From NCBI GenBank assembly GCA_029216955.1, contig JANAVB010003400.1, forward strand, positions 16,891,451-16,955,450: a DNA stretch of 64,000 nt, given 5' to 3'. The notes beneath the pieces are model-generated. The model worked only from the letters and a program-made list of their open reading frames with translations. It ran no database searches and was not told where the DNA came from. Below are positions 1-12,354 of the stretch, piece by piece (within the stretch, counting starts at the first letter, position 1; every line of letters starts with the position of its first letter). The position numbers and the translations under genes are program-made. This DNA is from Iris pallida. Its lineage: Eukaryota > Streptophyta > Magnoliopsida > Asparagales > Iridaceae.

Positions 1-172
1 ATATATATATATATATATATAATAGATATATAAGAATATATATATATATATATCTGGTATAATAGATATATCTATTATATATATAGATATATATATATAT
101 ATATAACAGTATATATAATATATTATATAATATATAGATATAATATATATATATATATCTATATATAAATGT
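1..172. repeat. AT-rich (TA)n tract
   Basis: Alternating TA with short interruptions at the left edge. It occupies the same place in the LTR as the much longer tract at 7050-7871, so it is part of the LTR and not a separate locus. Confidence 0.85.
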
Positions 173-2080
173 ATTTATTGTATATGTAAATATATTTCAA
201 AGTACAATTTTTGTGCAAAATATTATTATGTATAAATTCACAAGTTATTTTATTATGTAATTTTATGACTTGTATATTTTACCACTTTAAAATATATTAT
301 TAAAATTCTTTAATATTTATAATTGAATTACTGTATTTTATTAATCATGGCCATTTGATGTCCAAACCTAGCATGAGTTTTTGGGCCCAAATGTGTCTAA
401 TACATTCAAAGTCTGTACAAGTCATATTGGACTTGATTCAAGACTTTGGGTCCCTGTATCTGGACTTCGGTTCAATTTCGAATACGTGGACAAAATATTA
501 AATAGTGAATTAATTATTTTACAAAAATTGTTACTTGTTGTTTTTGAATATATATATTTTAATTGATGTAAAAATCTGGAAAAAATTGTAATTACATACT
601 ATGTTAATTTAGCTAATTTAATATAATTTTTCCAGCATTTAATAAGTAATTTTGGCATTTTATAAAAATAGGAAAACAGAACTCATTTTCAGGATACATA
701 TGTTTGCTGATTTTTAATAAATATCTATGAGGGTTTATAACTTCCAGAAGAATTAGTATAAATTTCTATAATTAACAAGGATCATCTTGGTACTTTATTT
801 TATGTATAGTTAAGCTTTTTGTCTATCTCAAAAATTGTTGGAACACAGTGTACAGTCTGATTTATTTATTGAGTAGTTACGACTTACAAAGTTTTGTGTT
901 GATTTGAGTAATAGTCGTATTGGACCTCACCTTACACTAGTATAAAGACCCTAGAAAGTTAGTTTGGGTTTTCTGTCATCCCACATGGGTCTCCTATGCT
1001 AAAGTCATCATTTGGCTAGGTGTCCAGTTAGAAAGTCATGTCACACAACTAGTGTCTTAATGTTTAACTTAGTATAAAACTAAGTTTATGTATTATTTCT
1101 ACAGTGACGAGTCACCAGGCATCTATAGCATTTCTATTACTACCTTGCTTTGCTAAAGGCAAGTACCTCTACAAAATTTACATACTGTTACAACAATAAA
1201 TTGTTATCCAACCATGTTAAATGCTGATCCTTGGGGTAGCAAGTTAAATCTTCACATGTTGTATTATTTTCAGTCCCTACCATGCTTAGGACAGTTCTTA
1301 TATCTCTCACATGCTTAAACAATGGGATTATGGGGAAACTGTTAGAAGAGTACGTGATCATGCCGTCCTTCTCCGTATGTATTTACCGAGCATTATTACA
1401 TTCTATATGTAACTTTGTCGTATGTTCTGGTCCCGCGTTTGTGTATGGATATACACCGATTCCATTATGTGTACGTATGTGCACATCAAAAAATTGATAT
1501 GTACCACTGTACATCTTATTTACCTATTGACCGATCACGTGCATGCTATAGTTTTAAACTTTAAAACAAACATATGATGCCATGATAGATTATGATATGC
1601 CATGATTTCTACACTTCTGTTCAATTCATGTTTCGTATATTTAGTTTGCTAGAATCAGTACTTGCTTCCGTCCTGACAGGATAACGTTGTAGGTATACTT
1701 ACCGAGGAGGAGTTGCTTTGTGATACTTATTATGGGGTTGCCATCGAGGATCAAGCTTACTTTACAAGGATGTTCCTGCGGGGAAAACTCATCTAGTTTG
1801 TATAGTTGCTCGGGACTTCTGAGAGTAGTCATGTTTTAGACTACGTATTTTGTAACTGGACCTGTATCCAGTTTTACATTTTGGACTTGTACTTGGAACT
1901 TATTTATATACAAGATGACTTTTGTGTTTGGAACAATTCTGACTCATTATTACATATAGAACTGTTAGCACACTTTGGTCTTATCTTATTTGTCTTTAGA
2001 ACAGCTTACTACGCTTTATCTCAAGCGTAGGCTGGACATGACTCGGCCCGGCCCAACAATTTGGATAGCGGATTGTGACA
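1..2080 (+). repeat. LTR of TEK-1 family, 3' part (left end outside window)
   Basis: The sequence from about 180 to 2080 can be followed, with scattered differences, in the LTRs of TEK-1 (7890-9598 plus 17139-17327, and 22948-24483). Shared landmarks are the gacgagtcaccaggcatc block, the gtcctgacaggataacg block and the terminal gcggat(t/c)gtgaca. It ends in TGACA at 2080 and abuts Tat-type coding sequence at 2081. It is either a solo LTR or the 3' LTR of an element to the left. If it is an insertion, its duplication should be agttc (2081-2085), but the left copy is outside the window. The small reading frames here are not conserved in the sister LTRs. Confidence 0.85.
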
Positions 2081-3029
2081 AGTTCTTTCGAACCAGCCCC
2101 AGTGCTTACGGATGAAGAGTTAGGAGAATACATATCTGCTGATATAGATGCACCTTCTCTTGACAATGTAATCCCACGAGACAAAATCTCGTATTTTATC
2201 AATAATAGAGTGTCTTTTAATTATTCTAGTCTTCCACATTGGAATGCCATGTATACACTAGATAACGCTCTACGGTCATTACAAACACAAATAACGACCG
2301 TCAATCATGTAAATCGAGTAGTCCCGTCCCAAGGAGTCTGTTTTATAGTCCCACCGCAGAACCGAGATGAAGAACCCATCATCTTCGGCAAAGTCGAGCG
2401 TCATCAAGACCTCCCGCCACTCGAGCCAGAACCGGATACCGACAGAATACAAATCTATCGGTACACGGACAAGGCAAAGTACCTCATCCAAAAGATGGGT
2501 TACGATCTGAAAAGCAATAAGGGCCTAAACTACGGCAAAGGTCGACGTCTTCCCCTCTGACTCCCAACACCTAAAGAAAAGCCGCAGGACTGCTATCATC
2601 GTACTCGATGGGGGGTGGGCTATGTCACGCCGTCGGCAACTCCAGAGAGTTCGGAGGCAGAAGAAGTGGAACACTCTCATTCATCTGAAGCATCAACTTG
2701 GAATTTCGATACCAGTATCGGCTCAGTTTTCAGGAAGGTGCTATCAGTCAACATGGCATCTGCACAATCTCGAAAGGATGAAGGCGATGACCAAATGCCA
2801 AAATTCTTTGAGGAAAAAACCTTGGGCTTAACGCCTAGGAGCGCAGTGGGAGTCTCATTTTCAGTTACGCGAACCCCTACTGAAGACTGAAGTCGAGCAG
2901 ATCGACCTTGGGGATGGATCTCCTTCCAAACCTATCTTCATCAGCAAGAGTCTAAAGGGAAAAGATCGGGAGTCTTTAGTCCAATAGGCCAAAGAATATA
3001 TCGATGTCTTCGCCTAGAGCTACGAAGAT
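2081..3029 (+). pseudogene. TAT-1 pol amino-terminal linker with G-patch-like segment
   Basis: An open stretch runs to a stop at 2560; its tail (YLIQKMGYDLKSNKGLNYGKG) resembles the glycine-rich G-patch-like segment that Tat-type polyproteins carry before RT. A second open piece, 2615-2890, is acidic and serine-rich. Further on, stops at about 2983 and 3016 interrupt the approach to RT. The frame of 2081-2560 differs from that of RT at 3030, so at least one frameshift lies between. I do not see a protease DSG/DTG motif here, so protease is either outside the window or eroded. The apparent start codon near 2075 lies in the neighbouring LTR and is not a real start. Confidence 0.5.
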
Positions 3030-3779
3030 ATGCCGGGACTTGATCCCCAGATCGCGATGCATAGACTTAACTTCTTACCTGATGCTAAGCCTATAAAGCA
3101 ACAACAACGACGTTTTCGTCCTGACATCATGAACGCTATCGATCAAGAGGTGGACAAACTCTTGAGCAGCGGGTTCATTCGTGAAGAGCAACATCCGAAT
3201 TGGGTGGCCAATGTCGTCCCTGTCACCAAGAAGAACGGGAAGATACAAGTCTGCATCGACTTCAGAGATCTCAATTCTGTTTGCCCGAAAGACGAATTCC
3301 TACTTCCAATCACTGACGTGATGATCGACAATACATGTGGCTTCGAACGCATGTCTTTCATACACGGGTATTCGGGCTACAACCAGATCAAAATGTTCTC
3401 CGATGACGCAAAACACACGTCATTCAGGACTCCGAAGGGGGTTTTCTGCTACACAGTGATGCCTTTTGGTTTGAAGAACACGGGTGCTACGTACCAACGA
3501 GCTATGAGTACCATCTTCAATCAACATCTATACAAAATAGTTGAATGCTATGTTGATGATATCACAGTCAAGTGCCATCTCAAAGGTGATCACTTACAAG
3601 AGCTGAAGACAGTCTTCGATCTCATGCAAGCGCATCAACTCAAGATGAACTCCGCTAAATCCTTCCTTGGGATTTCTAGTGGAAAGTTCTTGGGCTTCAT
3701 TATCATGACGAAAGGCATTTATGTTGACCCCGAGAATACCAAAGCCATCCTTGACATGGACCCTCCGAAGAACTTCTGA
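3030..3779 (+). pseudogene. TAT-1 reverse transcriptase (Tat/Ogre type)
   Basis: The 249-residue open stretch contains the standard RT blocks in order: SGFIREEQHPNWVANVVPV, KKNGKIQVCIDFRDLN followed by CPKDEFLLP, FIHGYSGYNQIKM, the VMPFGLKN block, and the catalytic YVDD (VECYVDDITVK, about residues 171-181). The NxxCPKD wording is typical of the Tat lineage rather than chromoviruses. RT copies element RNA into DNA in the virus-like particle. The frame stops at 3777-3779 (TGA), explicable as CGA to TGA, and continues in the same frame afterwards. The catalytic aspartates remain, but the polyprotein as a whole is dead. Confidence 0.9.
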
Positions 3780-4328
3780 GAACTTCGAGGCCTACAGGGG
3801 CGTCTTGCATACATCCGAAGGTTTATAGCAAACCTTTCCGAAAAATGCCAACCCTTCACCCAGCTCATGAAGAAGAAAGTCTCCTACGTCTGGACAAAAT
3901 AATGCCAGAAAGCTTTCGATGATATCAAAGCTTACCTGACGAGCCCGCCAGTCCTGGTGGCACCCATCGCAGGCAAACCATTTCTCCTCTACGTCCGTTC
4001 CATGGATCATTCCTTCGGCGCTTTGTTGGCTCAGAACAACGATGCAGGCTACGAGCAAGTTATCTACTACCTTAGTAGAACAATGATCGGGGCTGAACAC
4101 CGGTATAACCCCGTCGAAAAGTAATGTTTGGCTTTGGTGTTCGCCATCCAGAAGACTCGCCATTACGTTTCGGGCCAGACAATTCATATCATCTTCCGAG
4201 TCAATCCACTCAGGGTTCTCATGACGAAGTCAGGATCGTTGAACTCCCGACTAGCTACATGGGCAATCCTGTTGACGCCGTATAACATGGTATTCGTCCT
4301 ACAAAAAGCCGTCAAGGACAAGCTTTAG
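3780..4328 (+). pseudogene. TAT-1 connection and first RNase H
   Basis: Translation in the RT frame continues past the 3779 stop with ELRGLQGRLAYIRRFIANLS, a connection segment, and then an RNase H-like stretch (FLLYVRSMDHSFGALLAQN, then VIYYLSRTMIGAEHRYNPVEK). Stops fall at about 3900 and 4122, both explicable as C-to-T changes. The aspartate expected at the start of RNase H strand 1 is not evident. In Tat elements this first RNase H is commonly degenerate and backed up by a second one, which is present downstream. Confidence 0.75.
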
Positions 4329-4419
4329 CTGACTTTTTAGTCGGGCACCCCATCCCAGAGTCCTCCAGACTCTATGAAGACATCCCGAATGAGGTCCAAG
4401 AATCAAACGTCACCGAAGA

Positions 4420-4860
4420 AAACTTCGTCTGGTGGGTGTTTTTCGAGAACAGGCCCCAAAGGCCAAATCATCGCCGGAGTGAGGGTGGTCTTAGTCTCCC
4501 CCGATCAGTTGGTCATCCAGCGTGCTTACTCCCTTTCAAAGCCAGTGCTCTAACAATGTTGCTGAGTACAACGCTCTCATCATGGGACTGCAGCTGGCGC
4601 AACAACTGGGGGTAGATCATCTGGAAGCTTACGATGACTCAAAACTCGTCGTTAATCAAATTCGAGGGCAGTACGAAGTTCGCCATGAAGATCTGGTTCC
4701 TTACCATGAAGTTGCATTGAATATTATTTCAACCTTCATTAAGTTCTTCATAGAACATGTACCTCGGCTACAAAACCTGGAGGCTGACGCTCTGGCTGGC
4801 CTCGTAGCTTCATTAGTAGCACCCTTCGGGACTCAATGCTACGACACGGTAGTTGGTTGA
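4420..4860 (+). pseudogene. TAT-1 second (archaeal-type) RNase H
   Basis: The segment 4522-4860 reads NNVAEYNALIMGLQLAQQLG, then LEAYDDSKLVVNQIRGQYE, then NLEADALAGLVASL, giving the conserved Glu, Asp and Asp of a type-I RNase H of the archaeal/plant kind. Just upstream (about 4430-4520, another frame) is an eroded first strand with GPKGQIIAGV. A second RNase H between RT-RH and integrase is a hallmark of the Tat/Ogre lineage. The frame shifts near 4520. Confidence 0.8.
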
Positions 4861-4989
4861 GACTTGGTCTGTCCTACAAACAACCTATGCTCACAAATGG
4901 CCCATGCCATGACGACAAGTGCCGGTGTTAATGTCCGAGACTAGAGGTTCCCATTCGTCGACTTCGCTGTCTATAAAATTCTCCTAGAA

Positions 4990-6076
4990 GACCCGAAAGA
5001 AGCCGTCTCGGTCAGAAGGCATTCCCTTCGGTTTTATTATGATACAACTACTAAAATGCTGTACCGAAGTTCCTACGATGGACTTCTCCTTCGATGTCTA
5101 TCCAATAAAGAAGCAGCCGAAGCCCTTCGGGAAGCTCATGATGGAACTTGCGGGGCTCATCAACCTGGGCCCAAGTTGCAGGATCGACTGCGACGCATGG
5201 GTTACTACTGGCCAACCATGACAGCCAACGCCGTCGACTATGCTAAAAAGTTCTATGCTTGCTAGCTTCACGCCGACTTTATCCATACACCATTGGAACC
5301 ACTACATCCTACGGTCGCCTCCTAGCCCTTTGAAGCTTGGGGAATGAACATTATGGGACCTATCACCCCTCCTTCATCGAGGGGATACCGCTTCATCCTA
5401 GCCATCACCGACTACTTCTCCAAATGGACAGAAGCAGTTCCACTGACGAAAGTGAAAAGCTCTAGGGTGATCAACTTCATCAAGCATCATGTCATCTACC
5501 ATTTTACGGTACCCCGTAGGATTATCCACGACAATGGTCCATAGTTCATCAGCCATGTTTTCAGCAGATTCTGCGACAAAAATCATATTCAGAACGTGGC
5601 ATCAACCACCTACAATCGGGCAGCGAACGGATTGGCCGAGGCTTTTAACAAGACTATTGTCAGGCTGTTCAAAAAAGTCTTATCATCCAACAAATACGAC
5701 TAGGACAAAAAGCTCGGCGAATGCCTTTGGGCCTACCGTACAACGGTACAGACTCCGACAGGTAACACACCATTCTTCTTAGTCTACGGGAGCGAAGCGG
5801 TACTGTCTCTCGAGATCCAAATACCCTCACTCCGTGTAGCGATCACAAACCAATTGACAGAAGAAGACAATCAGCATCGTCGTCTGCGAGAATTGGAAGC
5901 ACTTGACGAAAAATGCATCCTAGCTCAGCAGCGCATTGAACTTTATCAAGCCCATATATCACAAGCTTTCAACAAAAAGGTCAAGCAGAGGACTTTCCAA
6001 GCAGGCGACCTGGTCCTGGCAGTCAGGAGGCCGATGGTGTTAACTCAAAAAACACCAGAAAAATTCGAGCCCAAGT
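4990..6076 (+). pseudogene. TAT-1 integrase, first part (interrupted by TEK-1)
   Basis: One frame carries the whole domain from about 5056 to 6076 with four stops. The zinc-binding part shows AHDGTCGAH and, after MGYYWPTM, a KKFYAC then a stop. The core has WGMNIMGP, IIHDNGP and NGLAEAFNKT, so the first of the three catalytic acidic residues is Asn in place of Asp (G-to-A), the other two being Asp and Glu. Stops at 5263-5265, about 5324, 5542-5544 and about 5702 fit CAG-to-TAG or TGG-to-TAG changes. The carboxy-terminal GDLVLAVRRP block follows. The gene is cut at 6076 by TEK-1 and resumes at 24484. Confidence 0.9.
6072..6076. repeat. Target site duplication caagt (left) of TEK-1
   Basis: caagt at 6072-6076 precedes the TG of the 5' LTR; an identical caagt at 24484-24488 follows the CA of the 3' LTR. 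Removing the element and one copy rejoins the integrase frame without a gap. Confidence 0.95.
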
Positions 6077-6481
6077 TGTAAGCCCCTAAATTTCAAAATA
6101 ATGTTTTTATAATATTAAATAGCTTTTATATATTTAAAATAAATTAATATAATTGCTAGAAATTTTTCTAGAATTTTTAAATAGTTTTTAAATCAAAATA
6201 TATCATTTTGTAATTAATTGAATTGTCTTAATATTATTTTGTAATATTTAAATTTGTTTTAATATCAAATTGTAATTAAGTGAATTATTTTTATTGCGGG
6301 TTGCAAATAATAATTTGCAAACCGATGAGAGTGGGGTTATTTTGCAAAAACCAAAATTTGGGGGACCTTGCTGTATATTCACCATCACCCCCCACGTTCT
6401 TACCTGCCCCCGACGACCGTCGACGAGCGGCGACTGCCATCGCACCACCGACCTAGCCCATTTCAACCGCCCTACCCCCTC

Positions 6482-6488
6482 TATAAAT
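6482..6488 (+). promoter_or_regulatory. TATA box of TEK-1 5' LTR
   Basis: tataaat in the context ccctctataaatactcc; the 3' LTR has tataaat at the same place (22788-22794). This is the likely U3/R promoter, about 400 bp into the LTR. Confidence 0.65.
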
Positions 6489-7049
6489 ACTCCTCGACCC
6501 CGAAACCATAACCCTAGTCTAATTTCTGACCACCCTAGCTCATCTCAGCCCCACTTTTCCCTCACCGAAACCCTAACTCCGGCCACCCCCATGCCACCTC
6601 CATAGCCGCCTACACCACCATCGACCACCACCCCCGAGTTTGCCACGCCAAGGCGAGTGCAGCGCCACCCCAGCGCCGCGACGCCGACGCTTCCTCCGTC
6701 CTGTTGCCGCACCAACAGCCCGTACGACTTGGACACGTACGTGTCACTTTGTTTTTCCTCCTCCGACACGACTCGTCTTCACATATGCGACTCGTCGCGT
6801 CCTGACGAACCTAGTGGTAAGTCTGGACACGTCTAACTCGTGTCGTACGCGTCGTGCACGACCCGGACACTGGGACTCAGCCGTTCTTCGTGTCCCTAAC
6901 TGTCAGGCACGAAGTTTGGGCTATCGGTTTAAAACCCGTTAACCTAAAATCTAACCTAAAACTAACCCAAACCCTTTCCCCTAACAAAAGAATCTGCCCT
7001 GACCCGAGTTCGAGCCCTCCTTCTTTCTTTTTGGTTTTGTTTTGTTTTT

Positions 7050-7873
<824 letters not shown>

Positions 7874-9593
7874 AAATTCCTATATATTTATGTATATATT
7901 TTTCAAGTACAAATTTTAGTGCTAAATACTATTATGTAAAATTTCACAAGATTATTTTATTATATAAATTGGTGACTTGTATATTTTTACCGCTCTAAAA
8001 TATATTATATTTAAATTTCTGTAATTTATTGATTATGACCAATTGACGTCCAAACCTAGCATGGATTTTTGGGCCCAATTGTGTCTAATACATTCAGAGT
8101 CTGTACAAGTCATATTGGACTTGATTCATGCCTCTGGGTCCTGTATCTGAACTTCGGTTCAATTTCGAATACATGGACAAAATAGTAAATAATTAATTAA
8201 TTATTTTCCAGGAAGTGTTACTTGCTATTTTTGAATTTCTATATATATTTTAAGTGCTGTAAAAATCTAGGAAAATTTGTATTTAAATACTATGTTAATT
8301 TCGCTAGTTTATTATAATTTTTCCAGTATTAAATAAGTAATTTTGGTATTTTATAAAAAAGGAAAAACAGAACTCATTTTCAGGATATATATGTTTGCTA
8401 ATTTTTAGTAAATATTTATGAGGGTTTATAAATTCCAGAACAATTAGTATAAATTTCTATAATTGACAAGGATCATTATGGTACTTTATTTTATATAAAA
8501 TTGATCTTTTTGTCTATCTCAAAAATTGTTGGAACACAGTGTACAGTTTGACTTTTTTATTGAATAATTATGACTTTCAATGTTTCGTGTTGTTTTGAGT
8601 TATAACGTATTGGACCTCAACCTGCACTAGTGTAAAGGCCCTAGAAAGTTAGTTAGAGTACTGTGTCACCTTATATTGGTCTCTTATGCTAAAATTATCA
8701 TTTGGCTAGGTGTCCAGTCAGAAAGTCGTATCACACAACTAGTGTCTTAGTGTTTAACTTAGTATAAAAACTATGTTTATGTTTTATTTCTACAGTGACG
8801 AGTCACCAGGCATCTATAGCATTTTTTTATCACTGCTTTGCTTTGCTAAAGGCAAGTACCTCCACAAACTTTACATATTGCTATAACAATAAACTGCGAT
8901 TTTCCAACCATGTTAAATGCTGATCCTTGGGGTAGCAAGTTAAAACTTTACATGTTGTATTACTTTCAGTCTCTACCATATTTAGGACAGTTTTTCATAT
9001 CTCTCACATGTTTAAATAATGGGTTAAGTAAAAACTGTTAGTAGTGTACGTGATCACGACCCCCTTCTCTGTATGTATTTACCGCGTACGGTAACATTCT
9101 ATATGTAACTTTGCCGTATGTTCTGATCTCACTTTGTGTATAGATATACACCGATGCCGTTCGTGCACGTATGTGCATGCCAGAAAAAACTTGATATGTA
9201 TCGCTGTACATCCTATTCACCTATTGACCAATCACGTACATGCTACGGTTTTAAACTTTTAAACTATATGTTGCCATTCCTAAAAAGAACCAATTAAACC
9301 ATGATATGCCATAATTCCAGTTTATTACACTTCTGTTCATGCTTCGTATATTTATTTTGTTAGAATCAGTACTTGCTCCCGTCCTGACAGGATAACGTTG
9401 TAGGTATACTTCTGAGGAGGAGTTGCTCTGCGATTCCTATTATGGAGTTACTGCCGAGGACCAGACTTTATCTTACGAGGATGTACCTGCAAGGAAACTC
9501 GTCTAGTTGTCTATTTACTTTGGACTTTTGAGAGTAGTCATGTATTAGACTATGTATTTTGTGACTAGACCTGTATCCAGCTTTACATTTTGG

Positions 9594-9598
9594 ACTTG
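9594..9598. repeat. Target site duplication acttg (left) of LARD-like element
   Basis: acttg at 9594-9598 and 17134-17138 flank the element exactly. Two sister LTRs show the uninterrupted site (ggacttgtacttgg near 1883 and 24288). Confidence 0.95.
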
Positions 9599-11897
9599 TG
9601 TCATGCCCCGATTCGTGGAGTCATTTATTCACATATTTTATCTCTTAGAATCGATCGTCCTCGCTTGGGCGTGATGCCGTACAAGTCTGGTATTGCACTT
9701 GTATAAGACAAAGATGGTACATAATCGATATCTTCAAATAGGAATACATCGCAGCGGCAAAAGCAGACAAATTGAAGTTGATAAGGACAATCTTTCTTAT
9801 TGAATAGAAATATATCAGTTTCTTTATAGCAGCGGAGATAAAAGGATAACTTGAAGTCTCATAGAGATATACAGAACTTTATTCTCTTTATTGATAATTG
9901 AAGAAGTGTACAAGACTTGTATTGAAGTACAATGCTTACATCACATCTCACTTTACATTGAAAGCCAACTGAACAATGCTATACAGCTTACATTTGATAC
10001 TTGGAAACATTGGATTACAACTCGATATACCAACTTGGCTTACAACTCACTGGTACAACTGATTACAATGTTCCATACATTATGCACTTTATAAATAGAA
10101 GACATCATCTTGTACAAGGAGAGCTTCTGTATGCCCAACAAATCTTCGATGCCGCGGAACCAATCAAGCCAAATCTTCGTGTGTAGAATATCCCAAGCAC
10201 GAGCACCTGCCCACAAAACGTGGGTCAACACATCATCTATGTACTGGCGAGCAGAATACAACCCACTCGCATAAACCAACATTAAAGTGATCATTTAAGC
10301 AATCATTTATTAGAATGATCTTTCTACTTGGGGCCTAGCATCAATTTACAGTTCATGGGCAATAATAACAGTGAAGCATGTAAACATATTCTTAGTAGCA
10401 TTCATGTGGACATATCATTTTAGCATTCTTGGTGTTATCATACAAAGGCATCATTGAGGCATACTAGGTGTTATCATAAAAAAGGCATCATTGAGTCATC
10501 GTTAACATTAACATCTTAAACATGTTATGACAGTTCTCACTTCAAGCATCACTTAGCATGTATGTTATGTTTGAGCAACGGTTATCGCAAGGCATCTTTC
10601 TAGCATACTGAATTTAACATGTTAAGCAGGTTCTCATATTGAAAGACTACGCATAACATCATTTACTTGGCATGTTAAAGCACGCAAGTTAAACCAAACA
10701 CATATATTGAGTATATCACATTTAAGTGATTTCTTACCGATAGCCGACTCCCTCGTACCTGCATCAAATACAGGTTAGCAGATATACTTACTATGCCTAC
10801 ACAAAACATTCATTAGCATGCATCCTGACTACATGGTTACTGGTGTTTAACCATACGGACGTTGCCATATAGGTCTTCATTGGTAATGCGATAACTCCAG
10901 AGAAGGTAGCCAGCCCCAAAGGATGCCTCGCAAAACCCGTGGCCCTACTGGCACGCCAATGTTTCCTCCTAGGCCAGATCGGTCGCCCTAACGTCCGGGG
11001 TACCATCCGAGAAAATATATCCCCATTTCTTATGCATAAGTTGTCCTATGACCATGCGAATGCGTGTCCGACTCAATCGTGAACATAAAATGTATGGTGA
11101 AATATTGAAGTAAAGACAATAGTGCATCATCATTCATCTCATTCAAGTCATGTTCAATGACTTATTCATTCCCAACATTACCATCATTTTATTTGGTGAT
11201 ATCAACGATCCCAAGCCTCATCAATTCTCATTTATTGCTTCATTGCAACATTTCTCATTATGTTCCTTCTAAGGAGGAACAACAACATTCATTCATTTCA
11301 AAGGGACCTGTAGCATTTCATTCATTTCATAGAAACAATAGCATATTCAATTCTTTTCTCATGTATCATTCACGCAGCATCTTATTATTCAAGTGATTCA
11401 TTCATTTCATCAATATATATTAAGCATAAGGGATATTATTGATTCATTCTCAGGCATCATGTTACATTAGCAGTTCGAGTGTGATTCGTTCAGCAATTCA
11501 AAGTTCATATGTTTTTCATTTAATGATTTCCAGCATATGCATCTCTATCAATTTAGCAACTAAAGCATCGCATCACAATTATTCAACATTCAAGGTAAGA
11601 GACATTAGGGACATATTCATAGCATCACATTATTCCATTTATTAAGCATGCAGGAATAAGGAGGAAGGAGGACAGTTCCACTTGCCTTCATAAAAGGGTC
11701 TTCTTATTCTGGTTGCACACATTCCTCCTAAGCGTAGCTCCACCAGCGAGCCACGTTCCAACTGCTTAATCCGTCTAGCCAGCTAAGAGAGACTGCATCA
11801 GTCTCAACTCTCTTTATCTCCAACACAAGTCACGGTCCAACATTCTGATCCCATCCAACAAGCCAACCAAATGCCTCGTGCGGAGCGGGGCATTACA
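9599..11897 (-). repeat. LARD-like element, 3' LTR (left copy)
   Basis: Plus-strand ends are TGTCATGCCCC and GGGGCATTACA; in element orientation it starts TGTAATGCCCC. Read on the + strand it contains caggcatc-like and (a/g)ttcattca-like short motifs. Small open stretches (for example 10040-10294 on the - strand) recur in the other LTR simply because the two LTRs are copies. Confidence 0.9.
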
Positions 11898-12140
11898 TAA
11901 TATACCACTCAAAAAAAGTTTTGTCCTCGAAACTTAAGAAAACAACTCATCTACTAAATTCACTTAATCACAATGAGTTACTCATTCAGCTTCAATTCAA
12001 TATTCATTTTAGCCCACTCGGTCATTTCAAAATAGCTATCCAACTGTATCATTTTAATCCATCAACGACTCAATCCATCTTTCTCTTTTTCCAAATACTT
12101 GCAACTTCTCATTGATTTACCAACATTTTTCTTGCATTCT

Positions 12141-12354
12141 ATCTTGGTCGCAACACATCACTTCATTTGGATCCATACACATATTTCAGGCGTCCCCAAA
12201 ACATATGCATTTCAGTCAAAGTCTGCGCTAGTACGATAAATTATTTCTATAATGTTATCTCAGTCGCAACCTATCACTTCGGCTAGATCTATACACATAT
12301 TTTAGGCGTCCCCAAAACATATGTACTTCAGCCAACTTTCATGTTAGCGCGATT
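12141..12354. repeat. Direct repeat of about 97 bp, two copies
   Basis: 12141-12237 and 12257-12354 share the layout atct..gtcgcaac, tatacacatattt, then aggcgtccccaaaacatat, with about 80% identity by eye and a 116-bp offset. It is an old internal duplication in the non-coding region. Confidence 0.7.

Noticed and set aside
2075..2080. Start codon for the first TAT-1 open stretch
   Set aside because: These bases are the terminal GTGACA of the neighbouring LTR, so the frame starts artificially in another element.
6294..6605. 103-codon frame in the TEK-1 LTR
   Set aside because: Covers the LTR promoter region; the 3' LTR equivalent (22580-22762) does not keep the frame.
10040..10294. 84-codon - strand frame found in both LTRs of the LARD-like element (also 15282-15536)
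   Set aside because: The two LTRs are copies of one sequence, so the shared frame is not independent evidence; it lies in an LTR and resembles no protein I know. The pair 10797-11006 and 16029-16268 is rejected for the same reason.
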